A stretch of DNA of 64,000 bases from Tiliqua scincoides (lineage: Eukaryota; Chordata; Lepidosauria; Squamata; Scincidae), in assembly GCF_035046505.1 (NCBI RefSeq), contig NC_089824.1:221720596-221784595 (forward strand), read 5' to 3'. The position numbers and the translations under genes were made by a program. Positions 45,640 to 56,410 of this stretch are shown here, one piece after another (within the stretch, counting starts at the first letter, position 1; the number at the start of each line of letters is the position of its first letter). The notes under the pieces are model-generated. The model was not told where the DNA came from. It ran no database searches and saw only the letters and a list, made by a program, of their open reading frames with translations.

Positions 45640-46255
45640 TCCATGCTCTGATCATCCCCAGTTGGACTGTTGTCTCTGCTTGGGTTGCCCATGAAAAGTA
45701 TTTGGAAACCTCCATTGGTGCAAAATGCAGGAGCCAGGCTTTAAATTTGGGCTGCTTGGTGAGTACTTATCAATTCATTTCCATGTTCAGCTCAAGGTGC
45801 TGGTTATGTCACCTTTAAAAACCTACACTGTTTGGGACCTGGACACCATCAGGATTGCTTCCTCCCTTAGCCACCTTCCTGTACTCCTTGGCCGTACTTT
45901 GAGGCCTTGCTCTGGGTGCCCTTGCCTTTGCAGGGTCTTTTCAGTGGCAGCACTAATCTTGTGGCATCCCCACTTCCTGGAAGCCTAGTCAGCCCTTATC
46001 CTAGCTGTAAAAACCTGGCTTTTCCATTCTGCTTTGGGATGGGGTGATGTCTAGCAGTGAGTGGTGGTGGGTGAGTAATATTGTCATTTTCTTCCAGTTA
46101 TGGAGTTTGGTATGTTTTTGCTTCTTTTTAAATAGTTTAAATTCTTTTGTTTTATGAAATTGTTGTGGTGCTTTTTTTTTTATTTGATTGCAAGCTGCCT
46201 TGGGTTGCCCCTTGGAAGAAAGACGGGATGAAAATGTTTTGAAATAAAGTGACAT
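45640..46255 (+). mobile_element. L2-type LINE 3' end
   Basis: 'tgcaaaatgcaggagccagg', 'gctcaaggtgctggttatgt', 'gtcttttcagtggcagcact' and 'gcaagctgccttgggttgcc' appear in L2 order, ending 'gaaagacgggatgaaaatg'. Decayed. Confidence 0.72.
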
Positions 46256-48307
46256 ACGCACACTGGCTCACCAACAGATGTTATTCTATGGCACAACCCA
46301 CCAAGACATCTCTTTCCATTGTAGGTCCCATTCCATTGATAACTGCACTGCAAACAGTTTTGGTCTGGTGAGTCCTAGATGATTTCCAGACTTCCAAGAT
46401 GGTGCTGGTTTCCACCTTGCATTTTGCACAGTTCTTCGCCTTCCCACCTTTCCGCACTTTGCCCCCCTGATCTGGTGGCTCTGTTCCTCCTCCAGTCCCC
46501 AGATCTTTCTAGCCAACAATGATAAACATGCCTTCCCTTACCTTGCAGCTGCACCTAAGCCCAGCGCTCTCCAAGTCAACTAGGAGTCCCTTGATTGATA
46601 TTAAGGTGGAAGGTACCAGAAGAATCCCAGCAAGCATCTTCCACCCACATAAACCTTGAGAATCACTCTTTTCAGTTTCTCTTTGCTCCTTGCAGAGAAG
46701 GGTTCCTGCTCCTCCCCCTTGAGTCCCCATGCCCTGCCCCCACCACTTAACCCTTGATAGGAGCAGCCTAGGTAGCTGGTGGTCAGCCAGCCATACAATT
46801 TATGGGATGCCAGAAGCCTCACACTAGTACTTACCCCTGCTTTTGCTGTGTCAGCCCAACAGCAAAAACAGATTTCTCTGATCCTCAGTGGACCACCATT
46901 CTTGGCTGTAGGTCTACATTTCTCTTGGTGGGGCTGATGGAAACGAAGCTAACCAAAAGCATAAGAACTAATAAAAATAACAAGAATAATAAAACCAAGG
47001 TCATGAAAAGATTAAAATATCAAATTGTAATATCTGTATCAATTCAAGTCTATCAGTGTTGTCACTCTAGTTATTATTACTGTTGAATTTTTATCAGTTA
47101 TTTATTTATATTGTTCCATCAATATGCATGACACAAATTGCAAGAGGGCTGCAAGAGGGAACAAAAACTACCGATAGATATTGGGGAGAGGGTTCTAACC
47201 TATCTTTCTCCTTGACATGCTACATTTCAGTGTGCGGGGAATTTGCATGCATTCAGTCATGGGAGCTGCCCCTACCCACCCACCCTTACACACACAAGTG
47301 AAGTGTGTGAAGCGGTGCAGAAAAGAGAAAGGTTGCTCTGGGGAGATTACAGTCTAAAATTTGACACAGGGAAGACAAGAGAGGAAGGGGATAGAGATGG
47401 AGGCAGGGGGAGAACATGTATTTAATCCAAATATAAGTACCGGGGCTTCGTTACAGTGGGGCATTACTAAGAAACAAAACCAAAAATGTGAAGCTGCTCC
47501 CTACTGTTATATCTTAGAGTTGAACTGGATGGTAATTGAACGGCGTAATTGTATGTGTGCTTATTCTGATGTGAGCTTCACTATATTTAATGGAACACCG
47601 GAAAGTGTGTGTTGGATTGTAACTGAGACTCCTTGCTAATTGTAGTTGATTTGCAAGTGACCTTTTGCAAGTCATGTCCTGCTGAACATGAAGGAGTTAT
47701 GGTCTTGTGCAAAGAGGTTTGCTTTTATCCTGCAACTTCACTGGAGAAAGCTCGTTGTAATTGGTGTGCACAGGAATTTGTGTCCTGCAAGGCATTCAAC
47801 CAGCCTTTAACGCACAAACAGCTTTTGTTATTCTTTTTTCATTGCCTTGATGGAAGCAACAGGGGTTCTTGCAAAGGGCTTTCATTGATCTCCTGGCAGG
47901 TTCATCTATTGCAGACCTGCCTTTTTTGGCCAGTATTCAGGTCATCACAGAGGATGCCTCCATTTTATTAATTCTGTAGCACTACAGGTGTAACTGCCCA
48001 GAGCTGACCAGCACAATGTTATTAGTTGTATAACAGGTCAATAAAGTGTGCACATAAATAATGTATATACGTCAATAAGCTGATTTTATGTTTCTGCTTT
48101 ATTGTTTTGTTTGTTAATCGTAACAGTTCTGTCGTACACCACTCATGAAGTGGGGACAGTTTTTAAATGAGCTGAAGTGGTCAGCCTTGGGGTTCACAAT
48201 CTGCTGCTCAGTGAAAGCACAAGCAGGTCTGCCATACCGGGCATTCTATACAATTTGTAACTAACCAATGCAGCCCACCAGGGGTGGTTTTGTGGCTTCC
48301 GGGGAGC
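46256..48307. other. Unassigned; longest repeat-free stretch besides SOX12
   Basis: No transposon or gene recognised over about 2 kb. 46960-47110 is AT-rich. 47450-47950 has balanced composition and no repeat signature, which would fit a conserved noncoding element but is not evidence for one. Confidence 0.35.
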
Positions 48308-48315
48308 TTAATAAC

Positions 48316-48370
48316 TGTTGTTGGCAACCTTCAGTCTCGAAAGACTATGGTATCGCGCTCTGAAAGGTGG
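48316..48370 (-). mobile_element. 55-bp RTE-like LINE 3' scrap with target duplication
   Basis: 'ttggcaaccttcagtctcga' to 'cgctctgaaaggtgg' is just the last 50 or so bases of the RTE-like LINE, with a short TGTTG tail. TTAATAAC is repeated exactly at 48308-48315 and 48371-48378, so this is an extreme 5' truncation and not a deletion remnant. Confidence 0.85.
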
Positions 48371-48378
48371 TTAATAAC

Positions 48379-48807
48379 ATGCACATGGTCAAATCCAACC
48401 TTGCTTTGCTGGAACGTGTTCCGGCAGTGTGTTCTAGGCCCTTCACAGCAGTGCGAAAGCTGGGCTGCTGTTGTGATTGCCCCACCACTGATGGAGGCAG
48501 CATGTGCCTCTTTGGTGTGGGTACCAATGGCAGCAGATAGGATTGGGCTCACAATCTGTGTTTGATGTCCTAGGCTGTTATGCATATTAAAAGCGTAGCA
48601 GCTGACGACAAGCCTGAGATAGAGATGGAAACTGTTCACTTTCTCAACCTGTTCCAGCTTGTGTGTGCACCAACCATGCTGCAGCCAAGGAGAACATGAC
48701 AACATCATGCAATGTGTGCCGGATCCAGGCAATTCTGCAAATCAGTGGTGCTTCCACTGATGGGATGCACGTTCCATCTCTAGACCATAAACAATAGGAC
48801 TGGGTCG
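48379..48807. other. Unassigned
   Basis: Nothing recognised. Confidence 0.35.
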
Positions 48808-48810
48808 TAA

Positions 48811-48917
48811 AGCTGCAATCCTATGCACACTTTCCTTAGAGTAAGCCCCATTGGCTACGGTTTGACTTACTTGCTTCTGGGACTTACTACTGAGTAGACA
48901 TGCATAGGCTTGTGCTG
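48811..48917. repeat. Palindromic Harbinger-MITE-like repeat (107 bp)
   Basis: 'agctgcaatcctatgcacac' and 'gacatgcataggcttgtgct' are inverted around 'gtaagccccattggc'/'gggacttactactgag'. TAA flanks both ends (48808-48810, 48918-48920). Confidence 0.65.
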
Positions 48918-48920
48918 TAA

Positions 48921-49157
48921 ATGATTCTTCAGTTGGGTTTCACGTCAGAGCTGATTATGCTGAATCTGTTGCTCTGCTGTATTTGTTAGTTTTACACACT
49001 GTGTGTGTTTCTCAATAGAATGCCAAGTTATGAACTCAGCCTTGCCCATCCCTATCTTTGGATTGCTTGGAAGATCTCCAGCAAATGTCTTACTTGGCAG
49101 GCAGCAATCCTTTCTGTAACTTCTGTCTGCCATCCATCTTACTCAATTCTAATTAGT
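48921..49157. other. Unassigned
   Basis: Nothing recognised. Confidence 0.3.
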
Positions 49158-50331
49158 GATGTAGACTCAAGTCGACTGACTCAGACACAAGTCAGACTCG
49201 ATTCGCTTCAGTGACTTGACTTGGACTTGACTCTGCATACTGACTTGTATATTTTTTTACAACTGACTTTCTGGCCTTGGTAAGTAAGATCATGATCTGG
49301 CCTTGATCATTGTCTGGGGCTCTAAAATGCCATATTGATCAATTTGATTAACAGCACAGCTTTGATTAAATAACTGGTTCCCAAACTGTGGTCCTTGGAC
49401 CACAGGAGATCCATGAGACCCTGAGAAGTAGTTCACGAGGTGTCAGGAAAAAAAAATCACTTTGATCACTTCCAGTGTCTTGCCAAGCAAGCAGTCTCTC
49501 ATAGATCACCAAAGAAGGTGGAGATGGCCCACAGCCACAACCACTTGAGTGTCAGCTGTGGCTGTGGGCAGTCCATTCTCTGTTCTCTCTGATAGCACAG
49601 GCCTACAAATTGAGGGTCTGAAAAGTTTTTCCCAAACTTTATGGTGGTTTGATATGAATTTGGGCTGCTGACTCCAAAAATGGCATCTGTTTTGCCCTAT
49701 CACGTCTAGTTTTGGAGATATAGTATAGCCTCATCAGTGAATTGTTCAAGCAGCTTCCTCATGAGGAAGCCATGGTGTAGGCTTCCTCATGAGGAAGCTG
49801 CTTGAACCATTTACTAAAGAGGCTATGCCACGTCTCCAAAACTAGACATGATAGGGCAAAATGGATGCAATTTTTGGAATCAGTACCCCAAATATACCCA
49901 GGAATTGGTGCAAGGTTTAAGGAAGCAAAATGTGTGTTGGCCTGTGCAGTCTGTAGGGAAATGCTTGGGAGACAAGACTACCAGAAAGGGCAGAGGCCAG
50001 ACCATCCACAACTGCATGTGGTCCACAACAATTACAATTTTTGCTTCAGTAGTCCATGAGGTTGGGAACCACTGGTTTAAATAAAGCCTTGCTGAATTTG
50101 CTTGTGATAATTTGATTTTTTACCTAACTTTGTGCATGTCTTCTTTATTTTCAAGTTATTGAAATTCTCTCTCTCTCTCTCACTTACACATACACACACA
50201 CACCCCCCACCATCTTTTTTTGGTTAAAGTTGGCTCCCAGACTTTATACTCGACCTGAGATTCGACTTGAAACTATCTTGCAAGAATTTGAGACTTGTCT
50301 TGAGACTTGGAGGAAAGACTTGAATACATCC
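49158..50331. mobile_element. DNA element with 'ACTTGACTT' arrays, split by a hAT
   Basis: 49158-49371 and 50083-50331 share dense 'gactcaagtc' / 'gacttgacttggacttgac' motifs, with 'gatgtagactcaagtc' at the left and 'gacttgaatacatc' at the right as inverted ends. (CT)n and (CA)n runs lie at 50166-50206. The middle is occupied by the hAT element 49372-50074. Superfamily not assigned. Confidence 0.55.
49372..50074. mobile_element. hAT element with a large internal hairpin (703 bp)
   Basis: Ends AACTGGTTCCCAAACTG and GGTTGGGAACCACTG; octamers GATTAAAT (49364-49371) and GTTTAAAT (50075-50082) match 7 of 8. 49744-49771 and 49780-49807 are perfect 28-bp inverted arms around an 8-base loop. Weaker pairing extends to about 49680 and 49865. 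No transposase frame is seen. Confidence 0.82.
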
Positions 50332-50814
50332 TTTGTTCCAGTTCATTTCAGCTCAAGGTAGCTCCCTCCCCACCCCCTTTGTCTCTTTCTTCAGGAATCT
50401 TTCTCCCATCCCTTCTCCGACTAGGATTACCAGCTGACCTGAAGAGTCTGTCTGACCTGCTCCTATACTTTTAAGAGCAGCTTGATCTGCAGAAATGTAC
50501 GTACTTATACCTCACTTTTAAAATAAAATAAAATTTCAAAACAATTTTAACATTTTAGAAACAACAAAGTATATAAGAACAATTAAACAGAATCATAAAT
50601 GACAGAAATTAAAAACAACCAGGAAGTCCCTGCAGAGCACATGCAATTCCAGAGTGCTCCTTTCCTTGTACGCTTAAGGGGCCAGGCACCAAGCGGAGGA
50701 ACATTCTGTTACATGATGAGCCCTTCTAATTTTGGTGTGTGTCCCTTTCCACTAAAGAGGAAGAAGCAGCACAACTTCACACCTGCTGTCTAGTGGTTTT
50801 GTTTGGTTTCTGAT
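50332..50814. other. Unassigned
   Basis: AT-rich at 50515-50600; nothing recognised. Confidence 0.35.
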
Positions 50815-50817
50815 TTA

Positions 50818-50907
50818 GGCTACAGTCCTACCCACAATTTCCTGGGAGTAATTCCCATTGAGTATAATGGGACTTTCTTCTGAGTAGACATGCTTAGGAT
50901 TGGGCTC
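50818..50907. repeat. Palindromic Harbinger-MITE-like repeat (90 bp)
   Basis: 'ggctacagtcctacccacaa' and 'cttaggattgggctc' are inverted around 'gagtaattcccattgag'. TTA flanks both ends (50815-50817, 50908-50910). Confidence 0.65.
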
Positions 50908-50937
50908 TTAGTTTCAATATTGCAGCAGCTACTGAAA

Positions 50938-52152
50938 AGCATAAGAACAGGAGCCCTGCTGGATCAGTCCAAGGGCCCAACCTGGTCCAGCTTCCTGGAT
51001 CTCACAGCTGCCCACCAGAGGCTTCAGGAAGCACTCAAGACAACAAGGTACCCATTTTCTGATGCCACGCTGGCATTCAGAGATACTGTACTGTTGGCAG
51101 CCTTCAGTCTCGAAAGACTGGTGTCGCGCTCTAAAAGGTGGTTCTGGAACAGCGTCTAGTGTGGCTGAAAAGGCCAATTCAGGAGTGACAATCCCTTCCA
51201 CACCGGGAGTAAGTGCAGTCTGACCCTGGTCTGTCTCCCTGGCTATGGGCCTTCCTTCTTTGCCTCTTTGCCTCAGTCTGTTGGCTAAGTGTCTCTTCAA
51301 ACTGGGAAAGGCCATGCTGCACAGCCTGCCTCCAAGCGGGACGCTCAGAGGCCAGGGTTTCCCACTTGTTGAGGTCCACTCCTAAGGCCTTCAGATCCCT
51401 CTTGCAGATGTCCTTGTATCGCAGCTGTGGTCTACCTGTAGGGCGCTTTCCTTGCACGAGTTCTCCATAGAGGAGATCCTTTCGGATCCGGCCATCGCCC
51501 ATTCTCACGACATGACCGAGCCAACGCAGGCGTCTCTGTTTCAGCAGTGCATACATGCTAGGGATTCCAGCACGTTCCAGGACTGTGTTGTTTGGAACTT
51601 TGTCCTGCCAGGTGATGCCGAGGATGCATCGGAGGCAGCGCACGTGGAAAGCGTTCAGTTTCCTCTCCTGTTGTGAGTGAAGAGTCCATGACTCGCTGCA
51701 GTACAGAAGTGTACTCAGGACGCAAGCTCTGTAGACCTGGATCTTGATATGTTCCGTCAGCTTCCTGTTGGACCAGACTCTCTTTGTGAGTCTGGAAAAT
51801 GTGGTAGCTGCTTTACCGATGCGTTTGTTTAGCTCGGTATCGAGAGAAAGAGTGTCGGAGATCGTTGAGCCAAGGTACACAAAGTCATGGACAACCTCCA
51901 GTTCATGCTCAGAGATTGTAATGCAGGGAGGTGAGTCCACATCCTGAACCATGACCTGTGTTTTCTTCAGGCTGATTGTCAGTCCAAAATCTTGGCAGAG
52001 ATTCAGAGATAGGCTACCTCTAAAACCTGGAGGCTGCATGCAGTCATTCTGCCCTGCAACTTATAATGAACTTTTCCTCCATAAATCTGTCCAATCCCTT
52101 TTTAAAGCTATCTAGGCCAGGTGCTGCTACCACCATCGATTTGTACAATGCC
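50938..52152 (-). mobile_element. Old CR1 LINE fragment split by an RTE-like LINE
   Basis: 50938-51085 holds the 3' tail 'gcataagaacaggagccct' and UTR 'tggtccagcttcctggatct'. 52001-52152 continues the UTR ('aatctgtccaatcccttttt') and jumps to 'accatcgatttgtacaatgc', so an internal CR1 stretch is deleted. Confidence 0.82.
51086..52000 (-). mobile_element. RTE-like LINE nested in CR1, 5'-truncated
   Basis: The minus-strand frame from FGLTISLKKTQVMVQDVDS through YLGSTISDTLSLDTELNKRI, LLYCSESWT, RLRWLGHVVRMGDGRIRKDL and GVDLNKWETLASERPAW to the start of the zinc finger is open for over 250 codons. A stop follows in the zinc finger region. ATTCAGAGATA is repeated exactly at 51075-51085 and 52001-52011, within CR1 sequence. 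Confidence 0.93.
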
Positions 52153-53088
52153 ACAATAAGTAGAAGGCCTGAGGCAGAAATCTATGCATCACTTAGTACA
52201 TTGCAGCACGTGTAGACCGAGTGCTTGCTTGCGCATCTCACACCGCGAAAGCGGCGGCAGTAGTTTTCAAAGGACTCTGGTTGGCGACTCTGCCTCACCT
52301 GCTGCCCCACTCTGCACATCCCTGCCAGGGACAGTCTTCAGGTAAGTTGTACCTGCTGTCTGTCCAGCTCAGGCTTTCTTGCCCTGGGTCTTCCCAGTGA
52401 GTTGTAAGAAAAAACCAGTTGAATCATTAGAAGGAGCCTGGTGTAAGCTGCCATCCTCCCAGATTCAATAAGCCATACACCATCAAGATTGCCATGTGCT
52501 CTGCAACTTCACAGTTCTCTATGACCGATGTTCCTACAGGTACTCGTGTTTTGATTTGTGGGGCAAATAGCATTGGGGGGGATGACAGTGGTGTTTTTAA
52601 TAGGAAACTACAGGGTGGGAAATTAATTCTTCCCCCCCCCCCACAGTTGCTATGAATGTTTTTAAAAGTGATGGGAGCTTGAAGATATTCTTCACAGGTT
52701 CCATGTCACATCTAGAAAACTTCAGTTGGTATTCAATGTAGATTTCAGTATTGCTTGACTTCCTTATTTTCTATTACCTCCCCTACACAACCCCCATTGG
52801 GTAGGTGTAGTTCTTGCTCCTAAAAATCCAAACATCTTCTTTCTGTCTCCTTTCTGATACCCATTACTGATGCATTCAGCTCGTCAGTAGCACAACATCC
52901 CAAACGCTGGCCCATAGCCATGTTTTGAGTCAGGGAAGGTGCCTCTTCCACTGATCGCAAGTCCCACACTTCCAGCTCCTAACAAAAGATGGATGCCTTG
53001 GATTTGCATTTCTCTTCTTCTTTACCAAATTCAGTCACATCGTTTTGAAAATCACTTCCCAATTTAGAGCCTGTGATTTCTCAGACAA
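52153..53088. other. Unassigned, with a half-copy of the 53097 MITE and a good donor site
   Basis: 52290-52365 ('tctgcctcacctgctgcccc', 'tgcacatccctg') resembles the right half of the palindromic element at 53097. CAG|GTAAGT at 52339-52347 is a consensus splice donor. No exon is recognised. Confidence 0.4.
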
Positions 53089-53096
53089 TTATAACA

Positions 53097-53273
53097 CAGG
53101 GATATGCAATGGGTGGGGAGGCAGGTGAGGCAGAGCCTCCCCACTGGAGTCCTTCGAAAAGTGCGGCCGCCGTGTGAGGCACCCAAGCACCCACAGCCTG
53201 CGGCAGCACTTTTTGAAGGGCTCCGGTGGGGAGGCTCTGCCTCACCTGCCTCCCCACCCATCACATATCCCTG
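53097..53273. mobile_element. Palindromic hAT MITE (177 bp)
   Basis: 'gggtggggaggcaggtgagg' on the left and 'cctcacctgcctccccaccc' on the right are inverted; nearly the whole element folds on itself. It begins CAGGGATATG and ends CATATCCCTG. TTATAACA is repeated exactly at 53089-53096 and 53274-53281. Confidence 0.9.
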
Positions 53274-53281
53274 TTATAACA

Positions 53282-53613
53282 TCATTCTAAAAAGAGGGCT
53301 GCAACGGAGCTCCTTAGAGGAAGGCAAAGAGACTCTGCTTAGGCAAAGGCCCAGACAGAAGGGAAGAAGGGCTCATCAGTATTGTTCTCATCCAGTATTA
53401 TTCTAACCATCATCCAGAGGTGGCATTGGCTCTGTTCAGATGGAGACAAGAGGCAGAGATTGCTGAGTGTGGAGAGCGCACTGCTGGGGCTGACAGATGT
53501 GTGAACATTAATCACTTGCAACTTAAAAGAGTTCCCCCTTTGGTCGTTTGTTTCCAGCCCAGCCTGCTTGCTGCAGGAAGAGCCAAGTGCACAGAGGGGA
53601 AAAGGTGCGCAGG
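53282..53613. other. Unassigned
   Basis: No gene or repeat recognised. Confidence 0.35.
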
Positions 53614-53919
53614 CGATGTTGCCTGAGTGACTGGGAGCTTCCTGGGGCAGGTGTGGATGCTCATTGGCTGCTCCAGTGGCTGAGGACTTCCCCGGAGCAG
53701 GTAAGATGCTTATTGGTCGCCTGGGCGACTGCGAGGATGTCGGCTCAGGGGTGGTGCCGATTGGCTGCCGGGCGGAGTGATGGGCTATCACAGTGCCTAA
53801 TCCTGTGGAGGCAGTTTCCGTGGCAACAAGAGTTGCAAAGGGGATGCAGGGGCCTAGGCCACAATTGGCAATAGTGTGTGTGTGAGAAGTGGGGGGGGGG
53901 GGCAAGAGAGAAGGTGAGT
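53614..53919. promoter_or_regulatory. Candidate promoter: CCAAT-bearing repeats, X-box, splice donors
   Basis: GC-rich DNA holds three inverted CCAAT boxes (ATTGG at 53663, 53712 and 53760) spaced 49 and 48 bp apart inside a degenerate repeat. The unit runs 'gatgctcattggctg' to a 'gcaggt'-like end. An X-box-like GTTTCCGTGGCAAC follows at 53814-53827. Consensus donors CAG|GTAAGA (53698-53705) and AAG|GTGAGT (53911-53919) lie on the plus strand. NF-Y and RFX sites together are common in promoters of ciliary genes. No coding exon is recognised on either side, so a plus-strand first exon is inference. Confidence 0.35.
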
Positions 53920-54361
53920 TCTGAGGCCCCTTCAGGATGGCTCTGCACCCTTCCAGGGCAGCAGGAGACACAGCCATTGGCAGTTATGCTGCTGAGATAA
54001 TAGCCACACACTTATTTGCCTCATTGGGTTTAATAGTGGTTGCTGGCATGCTCAGTTTGTTGCTTCCTGTGGTATGCATGACATCCTCTTGCTCACTGAT
54101 GGGCAGACATGAAGCTTGTGGAATCCATGTTGTTGTTTATTAGACCTCCGTCCCCCAAGGTCCACTAATGCAGGAGGTGGAACGAACTTGGAATCAAGGA
54201 CCAGGATGAGCTGGTCCAGAGGACACAGTTCTCTGCCCACCCATCACATGATTAAAAATACAATCTTGCCCCCATGCCCCCTCCTGCAACCCAAAAGACC
54301 ATTTTGCTATGTAAACTGACATGGCTGGGGGGATAATGATCCCAATCATTCCAGCCAAGTG
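53920..54361. other. Unassigned
   Basis: A short hydrophobic plus-strand frame (about 53937-54143) has no recognised family and is probably chance. Confidence 0.35.
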
Positions 54362-54369
54362 ATTAGGGG

Positions 54370-54567
54370 CAGTAGCATTGCTGGGTTTGTGTGTGTGCGC
54401 GCGCAAAGCACTAAGTTTTGTAGGGAGCCTCAGCATGGCATGCAAGCCTCTGTTTTGCTCCAGCAGCCTAGAATGGCTCTAAAAGGGACAGGGAGGGGCC
54501 ACTTGAACGCCGCAGTGAGGTTCCCTGCAAAACTTAGTGCTTTGCACCCACTCTAGCTACACCACTG
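54370..54567. mobile_element. hAT MITE, GTAGC family (198 bp)
   Basis: Termini CAGTAGCATTGCTGGG and CTCTAGCTACACCACTG; octamers ATTAGGGG (54362-54369) and ACTAGGGG (54568-54575) match 7 of 8. Confidence 0.82.
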
Positions 54568-54801
54568 ACTAGGGGCAGTTTGAACTTTCTGCCCTCCCAT
54601 GGGTTGGTGGGTGGGATGTAAATGCCTTCATTTTAAATGGGGGGGGGGGTTTGAAGCCAGCAGCTGGTTCTTCTCAGCCCAGGAAGCGTTTTTCAGTACC
54701 AGAACTGAAATGACAGTTGGCAGGTTTTTAAGGTGCTGTAAGACTCTTTGCAATGCTTCAGTCTTTAAAACATTGTTACATAAACTCCTTGGATTACCTT
54801 A
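54568..54801. other. Unassigned
   Basis: Nothing recognised apart from a poly-G run near 54640. Confidence 0.3.
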
Positions 54802-54809
54802 GCTTAGTC

Positions 54810-55264
54810 CAGCCATTTTCAACATTTTTTTTTCCTCATGGCGCACTGACCACTATGGTCTTCTTTAAAGGGATGTGCAGTGGCTGGGGAGGCAGGTGAG
54901 GCAGAGCCTCACTGCTGGAGTCCCTTGAAAAGCACCACCACCATGGGAGGTGCTCAAGCACACTTAACCCAGGCACAGAGCGCAGAGCACAGAGCGCATA
55001 AGTCTGCCTCTTATGATGTCACTTCCGGCTTCCAGGAGACTCTTCCAGGTTCTGGGGTTCTGTTTCTAGGACAACTGTCCATAGTAGCAAATTGTCTGTC
55101 CCTCTTCCTCCACCAGCAGAGCAAATGGTTGCCCTAGGACCAGAGCTGCAGAACCCAGAGGAGTTTTTCAGCCATTGTCAACCAGTCCTCCAAACTCCCA
55201 CAAAACGCTTGTGAACCTTTTGTGGCTCAGGAATGTGCCACAGCACACTGGTTGAAAATTGCTG
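54810..55264. mobile_element. hAT MITE, same family as 42785-43775 (455 bp)
   Basis: Ends CAGCCATTTTCAAC and GTTGAAAATTGCTG; octamers GCTTAGTC (54802-54809) and GCTTCATC (55265-55272) match 6 of 8. About 54872-54965 inside it resembles the left half of the palindromic MITE at 53097, so it may hold a smaller insertion. Confidence 0.8.
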
Positions 55265-55309
55265 GCTTCATCAAACAACACTTTCTCAGCCTCAGCTCAC
55301 ACACCTCTT

Positions 55310-55420
55310 CCACCCACAATCTGCAATATGGGGGTAATAATACAACTCTGCATTACAGAGAGTGGTAAGGGTTAGTTACCAAGATAATGTGTATGAAATA
55401 CTTTGAATGTGAATGCTCAG
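55310..55420 (+). mobile_element. MIR-like SINE tail
   Basis: 'tgcaatatgggggtaataat', 'gttaccaagataatgtgtat' and 'gaaatactttgaatg' follow the order of a MIR 3' part. Confidence 0.6.
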
Positions 55421-56239
55421 AGTACACATTTCAGAGAGATATATGGCTTTTGAGCCATGTCATCCCCTCTCTGATGAGGATATGACATCATTATGGTAGT
55501 TATGATATCATCATGACATCATCATGGCAGTGTCCATCCCCTCCCACTTTACAGAAGCAGTAGCCAATGAAGTAGGTGGTCAACTTTTTAACTAGTAGCT
55601 GTGCCGTTAAACGGCTGCGAGATATGCAGTTGTTAGCATTAGTAGGTGATATTGTGCTGTGAAAAGATTCCACCTGTTAATCTTAGCACATTAAGCTACT
55701 GTTAAAAGTAGCACAAGAGCAGTCAGACTGGACTTTCTTCTGGTCAGTTGGCTAGCCAGTGCAAAGGCACTGTAACCCAACTTTACATATTTTTAGCAAG
55801 GGGTGGACAAGAGGCTATCCCCCATAGAATCTACTTCTTCCCCACATTCTGTGAGGAGTGGTACCTGACAGAATTAGGATGTGCTAGATATGAACATAGC
55901 TCTAAGAATTAAATATGGTTGAGGCATTTTTTTTAATCATGCACAAAAGCCTGAGGCCTCTTCCCTTGCAAATGGAGTCCATTGCTATGCAGATATATTC
56001 TATATTTGTTTAATTATCATGCTAATTGGTGTTTCTCTGCCTGCCATGCAGCCTTCTGTGCAAAGACAACTTTTACTTGAGGAAACAGCCTAGCAGAGGA
56101 GGAGGAGGAACAAGTTCCATTAGTAGGTGTAGGAGTAGGAGTAGTAGGAGCCAGAATTCCAAGGGACACTATTTGAGGGCAGGGGACAAGAATAATAGAG
56201 AAGATCGATGGTAACAGCAGTTCATTCCAATAGCTAAAT
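55421..56239. other. Unassigned
   Basis: A 'catcat/tgacatcat' microrepeat at about 55485-55530; the rest is not recognised. Confidence 0.35.
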
Positions 56240-56410
56240 AGAACCTCCAGATTCAGAGACAGTCTACCTCTGAATTCCAGGTCCTGAGAGCAAATGGCAG
56301 GGAAGGCCTCCTGCTGTCCGGTCCTGCTTGCGTGCTTCTGGATGGACCTGGATGGTCACTGATGATAAAAATTGGGGGGGGGGGTTGGACTAGATGGATC
56401 TTTGGGAGGG
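56240..56410 (+). mobile_element. Old CR1 LINE 3' scrap
   Basis: 'attcagagacagtctacctc', 'tgaattccaggtcctgagag' and 'ttggactagatggatctttg' are a degraded CR1 3' UTR. Confidence 0.65.

Noticed and set aside
53339-53977. 212-codon minus-strand open frame over the CCAAT repeat region
   Set aside because: No domain, no recognisable homology, low-complexity proline/serine content and overlap with repeat units; best explained by GC-rich composition.
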